The notes under the pieces were generated by a model, which saw only the letters and a program-made list of their open reading frames with translations, was not told where the DNA came from and ran no database searches. This document shows positions 37,294 to 48,490 of a stretch of 64,000 nt of DNA, in pieces. Source of the stretch: Isoetes taiwanensis (Eukaryota > Streptophyta > Lycopodiopsida > Isoetales > Isoetaceae); the NCBI GenBank assembly GCA_021234155.1, contig JAJEKV010000008.1:7404445-7468444 (forward strand), given 5' to 3'. How positions within the stretch are numbered: position 1 is the first letter of the stretch; each line of letters opens with the position of its first letter. A program made the position numbers and the translations under genes.

Positions 37294-37742
37294 CGGCAAG
37301 GTGCTTTCCTTTTTTTTTTTTTTTTGAAGGAGTGAAGCTTTTTAGTCATTAATTATGGAAAATAAAGAAACATAAAGATATGATCATAGATAATGATCAT
37401 CAAAATGTGGAGTTGAGCTTAGAAACTCAATCCAGATAATCCAGTAGTAGCAAATTGTCAATAGTTTAAGTTCTAAATACACAATATATAGACAGGTTCA
37501 AAAATATATAATATCTCTGACAGAGGCTTCAGAGAATTACTGCAATATAGCCGACCAAATCTAGATTGATTCATCCTGATGATTTCTGCAGTCACTGTAA
37601 GGCCAAGTACCTGGACAAAGCTAAGACAAAATGAAATGAGCAAACGGAAATTAGAAGTCATAAGTATCGAGGAAATGGAAGTGATCATGAAATTAAATCT
37701 TTCACTGCTTCCCCAATTGACTAACTCGGCAAGGTGCTTTCC
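37294..37742 (-). mobile_element. Retrotransposed insertion with 16-bp target-site duplication
   Basis: CGGCAAGGTGCTTTCC occurs at 37294-37309 and 37727-37742. Between them 417 bp begin with 16 T, the reverse of a poly(A) tail. Arm A has one uninterrupted site (near 3175-3195). This is the signature of LINE-mediated insertion of an RNA copy in minus orientation. The minus strand has a short frame containing LGLTVTAEIIRMNQSRFG and then AT-rich 3'-UTR-like sequence. It may be a 5'-truncated processed pseudogene; the source gene is not recognised. Confidence 0.88.
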
Positions 37743-38599
37743 TCCCATTGGAAGCTTTCTTTTCTTCTTTGATCTGTTCCAGCTATGGTTTAAGCCTAAA
37801 CTCTGTTTCTTCCCATTTCCAGTGAGTTCTGATTTTGCTCGAAATGTTTTTGCTTCTCTCATGCAAATCTGTGCAGCGGCTATGATGCAAAGGGAGGTAT
37901 CTGAGCCATTTAGGCACGTTGGTTGAAAGCGGGCCTTGGCCACAGCAATTCAGACCATGACTGAGCGTCTTGCCTTTTGTTTTAGCAATTCTTTCATTGG
38001 TTTTTGTTGCCTCTTCAAACAACATGAAGCATTGATTCGACTTCAGAGTCTGCCCAGCATGCAGTCATGGGATTTTGTTGCACATGGCGGGTTTTCTAAA
38101 GGCCCTTGGCATGAACTTCTGTATGAACATCGATTACAGGGATGGGACAGCGTTATAAGGCTTTAGCAATTGTTGATTCTAAATTGTGTCTCTCCCGAAT
38201 TGTTTTCTATATTATAGGCATAGGCATTTAATTGATAATGTGATTCTTATAGTTCTACTTTATATGGAAAATCAGATACGATCTCAATGTAAGTACTTCT
38301 TGTGATGGTAAAGGTGCTCCGCAACGTAACTTCCAGCATCATTTTTTATTGGTCGAGTGATACGTTTTAGGAATGCTTGGATAAGTAGTTTTTCGACTTG
38401 CCTTACAATGGTATGAAAAAAAGAATGGCACGTAGAGATTAGAATAATATTAAGCACAACAATATTTTTGTTTACCTTTGAAGATTTGATGTTCTGATTA
38501 GTCACCATTGCTTGACTGAAATCTAGATAGGAAAAAGCCGTTAGATGTCAATAACGACAAATTGTATATGCTCGACCACGATGTCACATGTCTTCCAAT

Positions 38600-38966
38600 T
38601 GCAGCACTTGACAGTAAGAAACCCGACCAGAGTCGGAGGGTCAAACATGAGACCCCGACTAGTTAAATGCACAGTGCTCGACCAGGCATCGAAGACGTTG
38701 ATGCTGCAGTGCGCTACTCGTTTGAAGGGGACATCGGTGCACTTAGACATGGATCTGACCCCGGCTCAACAGAAGGAGAGGCAGCAGGAGTTTGCAAAAA
38801 TTAGACAGGTCAGGCAGGCAGGGGGATCGGCAGGCCTGGTTAATGGCAAGATGAAGGTATTGGTGCCTCCACGGCCAACAATGGCAGAAACGGCGACCAG
38901 GGGACCAAGTACTTCTGGATCCCCCACCTTTAGAATGGCAGCTGGTCACACACAGCAGCCAGGACC
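38600..38966 (+). mobile_element. LINE ORF1 fragment (RRM-like domain)
   Basis: Open frame with RPRLVKCTVLDQ, RLKGTSVHLDMDLTPAQQ and VNGKMKVLVPP, the beta-alpha phrasing of the RRM in two-ORF LINE ORF1 proteins. The same KGT..YVD.DLTP.Q phrase is found in the LINE ORF1 at about 50850-51050 (minus) and, weaker, at about 10220. It sits exactly between the end of arm B and the dispersed repeat at 38967. Confidence 0.65.
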
Positions 38967-39775
38967 AAGCAGTTCCATTTTTTCTCAAGCATAAAGAAGT
39001 GATAGCTATAGAGTCAACATCACACTTCTAAGGATCCTTATATAGTTTGCACGCATTTTGTCTTTCTGAAGAGCAAGATACTATTTATAGATATGTTTAA
39101 AACACATTTGCAAGACTCAATGTCCTATTCAACCTTGATATGAAGCCTTCAAAATCATCCTTAAATAAGCTATCTAGATTTGATGCAAAAGATTGGTTAT
39201 CGGCATAGTCCAAAAAAGGCATTTCTTTGCTATTTGGATTTGCTTGAATTGAAACCACTTATCACGTCAATAAAAGGGTTATTTTATGCTCCAATTATAA
39301 CGCAATTGTACTTTGACACGTATATGTGTCCGAAACGCACTATAAAAATGATAAAATCAAAATTTGAATTCGCTTCCAAAGACTGGGTTGCACAACAAAA
39401 TCTAATTTCTTCCAGAGATGCCTTCATGGTCTTTCAGAATTGAATTCATTTTTGACATCCATGCAGATCAAATGTTCGTGGGACCCAATACAATGGATGC
39501 ATTAAATGTCTTTGAGAGAAGGTTGATAGCTCTATGGCAGATGGCCCTGAAGACTAGTCTTTGAGAGAAAATGGATATCTTTTAAATAGATGATCGAGTT
39601 GCGATCAATCTTTACAGAAGTGACTCCATTAAGGAAGATGATCAAGGATAATCAGTCATGAAAACGGAAAGAAATGAAGCTAGAGGGTAGCTATTCAAGG
39701 GATGTGGTAGACAAACAATGAGCCAAAGAATATATGAAAAGTTAAGTTTAAGCTATGTGTTTTATTGATATTGCT
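38967..39775. repeat. Dispersed repeat, copy 2
   Basis: Partner of 15591-16400. Its left end directly abuts a LINE ORF1 scrap (38600-38966), which the other copy lacks, so the junction marks an insertion or rearrangement breakpoint. Confidence 0.85.
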
Positions 39776-41430
39776 GGTTGCTACTACTGTAGCAATGTGA
39801 CAGAGTAAAATAACATCAAATAAAAAATAATACGTTTCTAAGTTAGAAACACATGAATACATCGTAAACTTCTGAAGGACACCCCACAATAACAGGAGCA
39901 AAAAATAGCCTTACATTAAGAGATAAGCATGTTCAAATAATTTTTGTATCTAACCTTGAGAAAATGAAAAAAGAAAATCCTGGTCATCTAGCAGATGCCC
40001 TTAAAGACCTTGCTTTTCTAACAATAGATTTGTACTTAAAAAAGTACCATTTGCATGCTTCTCTGATAGCTCCTTTACCTTCTTGTTGCACCGAAATTCC
40101 ACTAGCAGATGGTATCTCGCTCTTAGTTTTTTGAGAAATAGTAACTTGCTTCTCATTACGCCTTATTGTTTATAACCTAAAGCTTGGTGCCATATAGATT
40201 GTCATAATTTACTAGTATTTCACGGCTAGTATTTGACATTAGATTATGAAAGCTGATTATATTTTACGGGCCATGGAATACTGAGTTGTGCTTTTGAAGA
40301 AGCTGACAAGCAATATTATTGAAGATATCAGCAAACTATTAAATGATAAGCACAGGGATTATGAGACATCACCAAATAGTTGAAGAATTCATACATGAGA
40401 CGGGAATAAACTTTTGGCAAATGTTCACCACAAAGTTGCTGGAAAGGTCAACCTCTTCTTCCTCAGATTCTGTAAATAACTACAAGTAATGCGCATTTCT
40501 TGCACGTGATATTTTACAATCCCATGAAACCAAAATAGATTAAGATAATCATGTACCTTATACGAGGAGAACAAAAGAATGCCTGCAAATATGAGATTGA
40601 CAGTCTCAAACATCTGAAGAAATCACAGATTAGCAGAGTAAGCACAGAGCAAACAGTTATTTTATATGCTACTTATTCATTCTTCTACCTATAGTGACAA
40701 CCTTGTGAACAATCCTTTTCACGAATACTTATACTCCCAGATGAGAAATTTCTAAAGCCAGGCTAGATTGTTTTACAACTACATTCTAATAGAACTAATA
40801 TTCGTCTGGTTCAGCTCTACACATATAAAAGTCTTATGAGAACATGAGAACATACCAGCGGTTATTACTTTTCCTTGTGGCCGCGAATTAATTCTTGCCT
40901 CGGAAGCCATAGCCACGGCTTTATCTCTGTGTGGTGTCGAAATAATCACAAAATCTTCACTGAATGCCGATCTTTTCTATTCCAGAGGCGAGCATCCACA
41001 GCCAGCCATAAGGATGCCGCCATAACTGGCACACAACAACGCCCAACAAAAAAAAAATACCTGAAAGATCATCTCCATCTCCATTGCTTAGGAGGAGCAA
41101 GCACCTGTTTTACCCGGTTTCCAAACTGGCAATCCAACAACAGCGACCACCGCCAATTTACACCCCATAGTAAGTTTTTAGCAGTCATTGACATACTCCT
41201 GGTATATACTGATATATACCTAGAATATGCCATAAACCCCACATAAACAAGGGTTTGCCCCCCTAGGGGCAACCCAAAAACAACTCAATATGACTTATAA
41301 ATTATAAAAAAGATCAAGTGCAACAAAAATAAATACATAAAATGCCAAAGATGTTTTATTAAATGTGTCTAAAACAATTGTTCAATCAATAAATTTTGTT
41401 GGTAGTATACAAGAGAGCTCATAAATGGCA
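39776..41430. other. AT-rich intergenic DNA with a dispersed-repeat scrap
   Basis: 41090-41275 (minus) resembles 3100-3175 and 37110-37245: TTGCCCCTAGGG, a CTAAGTATATG-type stretch and a CTGGCGGT.AC phrase. No gene supported. Confidence 0.5.
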
Positions 41431-41432
41431 CG

Positions 41433-43120
41433 CTAAGCGTGACTTGGTCCAGCTTGGTCAACATCGTCTGCACCTAACCCAACTTGGGGAATCCAATCTG
41501 ATTCCATTTGGGGTCTTGTGCAATGTGTTGGAGAGCAATTCCAAGTGCTCCACATGGTGTTCAGTAGCTGGTTCAGATCAAACTTGCGTGCCTTGTCTCG
41601 TATTGGGGATTCGACACGGTGCTTCAAATAATCGCACATGTTTCGAAACCTCTAGCTTTGTTCAACGGTACCCATAGCCTCCAAGAAAGAATGCTTGCGT
41701 GCAAAATCAACAAGGTAATAGATAAAGTAGGCTGCCCCTAAGAGGTCGAAATCCACCCTTGCAGGCACCATCTTAGTTCCATCTCTTTTTGGACCCCAAT
41801 ACAAATCATCATGCATATATGGATAGGCAAGTCTTTCATTCTCAATCGTCTTTTTGGCAGCACCAACCATGCCTTTGTATGCCCACCGCTTCACTTCCAC
41901 AGGCTCACCTATTAGCCGTTCTTCTCCCCAATCACATATACCAATATAAATAGCCTAGGGGTCCGTGAATCCTCTGGATGCAAGTCCATGTGTAAATGGT
42001 GCTCTTTATGAATTTTAAGCAAGCCGCTTAAAAATGACATAGTTAGATCACCCACTCTTTGAGCAACATATAACTCTTGCTTCTTCCGTTGCTCAAGCTA
42101 TGGACATCGACCTCGACAATAGGCTTATACCCTAATCTTTTAAATGCATGCCTCGCAAACTCATTATCTCCATGATATACAAAAAGAGATGCACAAGAAC
42201 CCCCATTCCAGTAAGGAAATATCAACCCTGTTCTTTCCAACCCAGTTGTACGACCAATGCAGCGTATGATAGAGCCATGTCTAACCTGCATTTGCGACTC
42301 CCTCATGTTTTTCATCATGGCCTTTACTATCACATCAGGCCTCGCCGTACCTAACCGCACATCATCATTCTGAAATTTAACACAATAGGGTTCGTCTTTA
42401 AGAAAACTAGAACCCAAGATATTGCATTTGTACACCGTTCCATATGTTCCTGAACCAATTCTAGTCCTGTTGATTATCTGAGAGGAATCCACCATTGCAA
42501 ACCATATAGTCTTTGCATCTGCCCTTTTTCTTTTTTCCAACTCTTTATCAGTCTCACCAGGATGTTTGGCTCTAATAGTCTGTACCAACACTTTCTTAAC
42601 TAGGTGGGGGGGGTTGATGGATTTCCTTTCTAAGCTTTTGATTCATCCAAGCTGTATTCCATTCCACAGCCTTATCTTTTAAAGACTCTCTCAAGCGTGG
42701 ACTAGTTAAATTTGCTACCGCGTGAATCATATTTCCAGTTGTACGAGATACATTGCCATCTATCCAAGCATACCTTTCAGAATCAATCTTTCCAGGTTCT
42801 AGCTCTATCATTCGAGGCCCAAAAGATCTCTCAGCATCTTTCATGAGAGTTGAGTGGAAGTCTAGCCATCCTTCGTCTGTTGTAGTAATCAACTCTAACT
42901 CAGATGGGGTGGCGGCACATATTCGCTCACAGAGCCAATTCATCAAAGCGGGTCTTAAGGAAGACCATGGCTGTTGGGGTCTTGATCTTTTCCTCTGCAT
43001 CTAAGTAGAGGACTCGGCCTCTGGGTTCATGTGAGGCTCTACTTCTAGCCTAGATCCTTCTTTAGGGCTCATGTGAGGCTCTGCTTCTAGTCTAAGTCCT
43101 TCTAACTCTTGTAGATTCAT
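41433..43120 (-). pseudogene. Protein kinase-like gene, broken
   Basis: Minus strand, about 560 codons over several frames. The N-terminal part has a tandem repeat (RLEAEPHMSP / RLEVEPHMNP, 43020-43105). Next come a glycine-rich loop IGSGTYGTVYKC (about 42430), a candidate VAIK-like lysine in YCVKFQ, the catalytic loop phrase HMDLHP (41974-41992) with Met in place of Arg, and an ICDWGE phrase where kinases have DFG. The rest (EVKRWAYKGM, VDFARKHSF) follows the kinase C-lobe loosely. In-frame TAG at about 43002 and 41643 and shifts near 42598 (a run of C), 42050 and 41975 kill it. Specificity is unknown. Confidence 0.7.
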
Positions 43121-43204
43121 AGCAGCTTTAGAAGAAACTGTGTAGCTAGCAATATGCCAACAGTAGTAAAGCAGCAACAATACCTAAAAGTTTGGGGGAA
43201 AAAA

Positions 43205-43385
43205 AAACCCACTTTAGTGAGTGTTAATAATCCGTGAAATAGTTCATTAAGATTCTAGTAAACTACTGAGTTTCAAGTTTGATGGTTATAGGCTAGGCAC
43301 CCTACTGAGTTTCAAGTTGACGGTTATAGGCACCCTATGGTTAATCTACTGAGTTTCACGGTTCACGATTATAGGAAATGCATTT
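43205..43385. repeat. Short tandem repeat CTACTGAGTTTCA..GGTTATAGG
   Basis: Three to four imperfect units of 40-50 bp (near 43263, 43302, 43348). Confidence 0.7.
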
Positions 43386-44261
43386 TTCTCATTCTCTTCA
43401 ACAAGTTTAACTTATGATCTGACCCAGCTACTGACTCCATGAGGAAACTCCCTCATAAAGGTTGGCACTCAACTGAACATATTGCATTTGACCACCAGGC
43501 AAACTCACGAATATTTAATGAAACATACGCCAATCCCTATACTAGTGTTGGACTTTTGTCAAAAACACTGTCAGAAAATAGGGTATATCTCATTAAAATA
43601 TCCTCCTGACTTTCCATAAGAGTACAACACCCACCTCTCGAAACCGTGTGACCGAAGCCAACAAGCGGCACCAGGAGAGGGCTATACACCTCGATGGAAG
43701 GTTGACCCCCTAGCAATCCTCGACATCAGCAATGACACCCACCCTTGGCATGGCACAATTCAATGTGGCACACCAGGCGAGAATCACTGCCTCAGCCAAG
43801 GATCACTGCCGAAACTCTAAAACCTAATCTCTCTTGATCAACTCCCTAACTGCTACTGTTGTCAATAAAAAGGGTAGGCAACAAAATTTCTAATTCTTAT
43901 ATTTTTCTTTTGTTTTTGTTTTATTGTTTTTTTTTTCCTCATTATTTTCATAATTTCAACTATCTACGAAAATCAGTCTGGATTCGTCCATAGAACAAGA
44001 CGCTCACCATCGTCACGCCCCTCGATGGAGGGGGGCAACAGGCGAGGCCCTCACTATGGAGGAACCCTAGACCTATAGTAAAAGAAACAACAAGAAAAAA
44101 CTAACTAAGTTTGCCTACAAACTAAGAAAAAGGTAAAAAAAAAAGCAAAGGGGCACAGGTTGTGGAGCAGGGCACAGAAGGATTACCTTGTTTTGCACAA
44201 AAAAACTGAAACAGTGCCTCTATATATATATATAAAATTGCACGTAAGCAAAAACTACTGT

Positions 44262-44370
44262 TTCACTTACGCGAAAACCCTTTTGCGTAAGCGAAACCTT
44301 CAAAACCGCTTACGCGAACTAAAAAAAGTTTCGCGTAAGCAAACCTTCAGGTTTCGCTTACGCGAATTTT
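44262..44370. repeat. Cluster of alternating CG-rich boxes (GCTTACGCGAA / TTCGCGTAAGC)
   Basis: Five copies in about 100 bp alternate in orientation: near 44272 (plus), 44283 (minus), 44308 (plus), 44330 (minus) and 44353 (plus). Neighbouring pairs could fold into hairpins. It lies about 100 bp beyond the integrase end of the gypsy remnant. Confidence 0.8.
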
Positions 44371-44476
44371 TTTTTTCCGGCCGGTAGGTTAAAAATACGA
44401 AAAATATGTATTTAACCTAAAAATATGTATTTTTGGACTTTATACGTCTGGAAAAATAATTTCGTACGTACAGATT

Positions 44477-45870
44477 CTATTCCTGATTGTAAACAAACTC
44501 TACAATCGGCAAATAGTCCTCCCATCTGGATTGCTGAGTGGCCACATAAGATCTCAGCATATCCTCTAGAATCTGATTCACTCTTTCAGTTTGCCCATCC
44601 GTTTCCAGATCTCCACTAGAGAACTGAGGAGTGCCTTTTAATACAGAGAACAATTCCCACCAGAAATTCCCAGTGAATTTCACATCTCAATCGCTTACAA
44701 TAATTTTGGGTAATCTAAAAATAGGAAACATATACTGCATATAAGCCTTGGCCACCGCCAAGCCATCAGCATTCTTTGTCAGAGGTATAAAGCGTGCATA
44801 CTTCGTCAACCTATCCACAATGACAAGTATCTGGGTATAATGATGCACAGTACGAGGCAACTTCACAATGAAATCCATAGAGATTTCACTCCACCTTTCT
44901 CCTGGCACAGGCAAAGATTGCAAAAGTCTTGGAGTTTTGCCTCGACTCGCTTTAACCTGCTAACAAGTCTCACAAACTTTCACATATTCATGTACATCCT
45001 CCTTCAAACCAAGCCAATAAAACATTCTTTTGAGCGATTCATATGTTTTCTATTCACCTCCATGCCCAGCATATGGTGCATCATGAATTCGCTCAATAAT
45101 TGCTTTCACAAAGTGTCCACAACAACAGCAGGAACATAGTTACGTCCCTTATGATACCAGAGTCCACCCTGGATATCCCAAGTATCAAGTAACTTGGATA
45201 GATGCTGCATACTCAAAATATAGGCATCCAAGTCATATGCTTGTCTAATCTGTGACACCAAAGCAATTTCACATTGAACCATTACATTTACTTCCCGAAC
45301 CCTAGAAAGAGCATCAGCAACATAATTCGTTTTTCCGGAAAGATGTTCAACATGAAAATGAAATTGAGAAAGAAGGTTCAACCACCTTGCTTGCCTTGGA
45401 CTTACCTCAGCCTGGCTTTGCAGGAACTTCAATGGTTTATGATCAGTATAGACCAGAAACTCACATTTGTTGCAGAGATAATGTTTCTAGACTTTGAACG
45501 CATGAACCATCACCAGTAACTCCTGCTCATAGGTGGAATAGTTCTTCTCTGCATCATTGAGTTGGCGACTTTCATACGCCACCACCTACCATCTTGCATG
45601 AGCACATCATCAATGGCATAACCACATGCATCTGTGTAAACCTCATAAGGTTTACTCACGTCTGGTATCAACGGAATAGGTGCGGAGGTCAGCAACCTCT
45701 TCAGCATATCCATTGTCTGTTGTTGCTTCCCTGTCCATTGCCAATGGACATTAATTTTCAATAACATAGTCAAAGCAGCTGCAATCTTGGCAAATTTCCA
45801 GACAAATCTGCAATAATAGCTGGCCAACCCCAAGAAACTACCAGCTCAGTCCATGCCTATTAAGGGATTC
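44477..45870 (-). mobile_element. Ty3/gypsy retrotransposon remnant (RT end, RNase H, integrase)
   Basis: Minus strand, in pol order: end of reverse transcriptase with GLASYYCRFVWKFAKIA (45833 down), RNase H start YEVYTDACGYAIDDVL (about 45600), RNase H end HVEHLSGKTNYVADALSR (about 45320), integrase core SMDFIVKLPR and IVDRLTKYARFIPL (44687-44923), and QTERVNQILEDMLRSY with RWEDYLPIVEFVYN (44477-44600). Several shifts and stops. It is cut at 45870 where another repeat family starts. LTRs not recognised. Confidence 0.88.
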
Positions 45871-45881
45871 TCTAGGTTATC

Positions 45882-46085
45882 TTAGTTGTTGCCCACCTCG
45901 TCCTCGGATTTTTCTTTCTCCTCATTCGTTAAATCATTCTTTTTATTTACAAAGTCATACTGCAGTACTTCCATGTACGACTTGATCGGTTCAACCAGGG
46001 CTTTGTCACCAACTATAGATATTGGCTTCATTCCATATAACATAGCCCCTTTAGAGAAAAGCCCGTTCATGTGTACCACTCCCAT
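45882..46085 (-). other. Unidentified acidic ORF next to the unknown gene family
   Basis: A 67-residue minus-strand frame reads MNGLFSKGAMLYGMKPISI and ends in Glu/Asp/Lys-rich sequence. No known domain. It lies downstream of copy 1 of the unknown gene and upstream of the gypsy break. Confidence 0.25.
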
Positions 46086-46334
46086 ACAATCTGATCATCT
46101 TCGACCAAGCTTGTGACAAAGTACTCATTAATGCTGGGGCGTATTGGAAGCTTGTGGATAGGAGTTGTATTGCCATCTATGCTGACCTTGTCAAATGATG
46201 ACCTCCATAAACTTCTCACCCTTCTAGGGATCCAGATTCTCGTTTAAGACCATGAACTTATACACGTACTAATGTTCACTTGACCATCACTTGTCTAAAT
46301 CAACACTAGGTTGGCGAGATACTAAAATCAATAG

Positions 46335-47420
46335 AATGTTGGCAAAACTTGACATCTTTGAAAGACCCTCTCTGCACTCACATTCTAACTCGTAGATAGA
46401 ATATAAAATCCTCTTGTTGAAGTTAATATCTGATGCCCATTGTGACATGGCCGTTGTGAAGACATGGCCGTTGTGAAGGCATGCTGAAGATAAGAAAACT
46501 GAAAGTATCCAGATCCGTCATATTCAAACAGGTCTTGTACCACTAATCTAGATTAGCCTTGTCATACAACAAGGTTGGATCTTCAATCATCTTCATGGCA
46601 AATAAAGAGGCCGGCCCTGGCATTAGTTCCAGACTACTGAAACCCTTGTGGCCCGAGGTCACTAAGTAAGGTGGAAAGGTCAAATCTCCTTTGAAAGCCA
46701 TGATGCCGAATTCCAATTTGCATTTGAGAAGTGCTTGAGCACGCTTTGGAAACAATTTTGTTTTGACGTCTGGATTGGCATAGTCGTTTTAGCTCCTTCA
46801 TGTCGTCATCGTCAAGTTTGGCTTTTTCTTTAAAGTACTCAAAGTCCTAGCTCTCGTTGTAGGTAAATATTGCAGAATTCTGCGATGCCCTCCTCTAGTG
46901 CACGCTGCCTTGTCAGGACCATGGCATAGCACTTTGCATTTTGTATTTTTGAGTTCCTTGTTTTCCTCATCAATATTGTGCCATCTAGTATTTTGCTTTG
47001 CAAATCGAGCGTTTCCTTGTCTCTCAAGCCCTATATCCTCTTCATAAATGTCTTATCAAAAAGTTTTGGATCTGGTTTTTGTAGCAACTCTCCATTGTTG
47101 TCATTCAACATACCTTCTGCCATAATGCCCAGATCTCAGTCCACTTTTGCGAGATTTCATCATTGTCAGGCCATATTGATCTGATAAAGATTTCCTGACC
47201 CTTTTTTATGGTTGCTTTTTCTTTTCATCTTCATCATCTGCTTCATCATCTTGGTGGCTCTCTGTAAGAACAAACCTGCACAGCCTCTTGAAAATCTTCC
47301 ACTTCTCTGAAGGCGCCTTGTTCCATTTAAGGCATTGCGGACAACCTAATGCCTTCCATTGCTGCCTTGCATTTATTATTTGGTCAGGATAGGGGCTGTG
47401 GATGTAGAATTCACATTAGT
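46335..47420 (-). pseudogene. Unknown two-copy gene, copy 1 (decayed)
   Basis: Minus strand. Related piece by piece to 60045-61115. Starts after an acceptor-like CCACAG with PYPDQIINARQQWKALGC (about 47395), then an acidic DDEADDEDEKKK stretch, KETLDLQSKILDGTILMRKT (46839-47027), FPKRAQALLKCKLEFGIMAF and LVTSGHKGFSSLELMPGP (46543-46755), and a C-terminal part to about 46335. Shifts separate the pieces. I do not recognise the family. Both copies have a palindrome array just upstream. Confidence 0.55.
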
Positions 47421-47464
47421 AGAGTGATGGTGAGCAAATGAGAAAACCAGACTATAAAGAGTTT

Positions 47465-47770
47465 TTCAACCCGCGAGTCGAGAAAGTCCCCTGTAAGTTT
47501 AAACAACTTGGACTTGAGGTATTTTTTGACTCGTGAGTCGAGAAAGCCCCCAAAAGTTTTGAAAGGATTGAAGTTGGAGCCTTCCTCTATTCACAAATTG
47601 AGAAAAAGCGATAAAAGACTAGACTTGAGGTCTTTCTCGACTTTCAAGTCGAGAAAGTCCCCTTTAAGGTATAAAAGACTGGACTTCAGGCTTTTTCTCA
47701 ACTCCGAGTCAAGAAATTCCTCTCTAAGCTATAAAAGACTAGACTCGAGTCGAGAAAGTTCCCCTTAAGT
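47465..47770. repeat. Tandem palindrome array, about 60-bp period (copy 1)
   Basis: Six degenerate copies of a palindrome with half-site CTTTCTCGACTCG at about 47465, 47522, 47582, 47631, 47692 and 47745, separated by a phrase like AAGACTAGACTTGAGG. It lies directly upstream (in the coding sense) of unknown gene copy 1. Confidence 0.85.
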
Positions 47771-48490
47771 TCAAAAAGCTTGGAGATTATGATATTTAAT
47801 ATCTAACATAGCTGGCACTTACTGCGATGATATTTTGGCAGTGACTGATGATGGCTAGCTCAATGGGTGGAGTATCCGTTGACAACAATCGGCACTCCCG
47901 GTTCCCATACAGTTCCTTATCCTCTATGGGACCTCCTTCTCCATCTGCACCACCTGTGCTACTCTCACCTCTTTACTCTTCAGGTTCAGTAATGAAGAAA
48001 TAATGATTTTTGGTTTGCCCTCCTTGGGAGGTGGGCTGGTCGTATATGTCATTTGATCCCCTTAATCTGTCGTTTAGATTGGTCCAATTTGAAAAGTGGA
48101 GCTGCTTTGGTCAATGTGAGTAAAGGGCTCCTTTACCGTCCATTTGCTGACATGATGTTAGGGTGCCATCTGCCCGTCTATTAGCAGAAGTTGTTTTTCT
48201 TTCTTTTCTTTTCCTTTTTACTGGAGCAGCTATGGCATTGGGAGGAGTTTGGTGGCATTAGGAGGAGTTTGGAGGAGTTTGTATAAGCCAATTGTGGTGT
48301 CTCTGCCAGACATGCCCATTGCAAGCCAAGAACTGTTGAGAACATGCAATGAAGGCCACAATGGCCAACACGTGAAGTCCTGTCGCATCATAGTCAGGTT
48401 GGCTCCTTCCCCTCTCGATGATCCCGAACAAACACAAGGTATCCTTCTCTCTGGTCGTAGCCAGATAGGAATGTCCCAAAATATTATAGA
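47771..48490. repeat. Dispersed repeat pieces shared with 56.5 and 57.7 kb
   Basis: 48280-48400 resembles 57690-57800 inverted (GACATGCCCATTGCAA, GGCCACAATG), and 48400-48460 resembles 56500-56570 inverted (GAGAAGGATA, GGGGATCAT). A shared frame reads MPIASQELLRTCNEGHNGQH. Family unknown. Confidence 0.55.

Larger units (their letters stand above)
29207..38600. repeat. Segmental duplication, arm B, with insertions
   Basis: Same content and order as 1-4125, but split by about 4.6 kb of unrelated DNA (about 32560-37135) and by a 417-bp retrotransposed insert (37310-37726). Homology stops at about 38600, where a LINE ORF1 scrap begins. Arm A therefore shows the pre-insertion state at both places. 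Confidence 0.88.

Noticed and set aside
43540-43556. CACTA-type transposon terminus (CACTAGTATAGG on the minus strand)
   Set aside because: No matching inverted end, subterminal repeat set or 3-bp duplication was found; a similar ACTAGTATAGG at 58153 alone is not enough.
47465-47770. CRISPR-like regularly spaced repeats
   Set aside because: The repeats are palindromic, degenerate, and their spacers share sequence with each other; the context is plant nuclear DNA. They are a tandem palindrome array.
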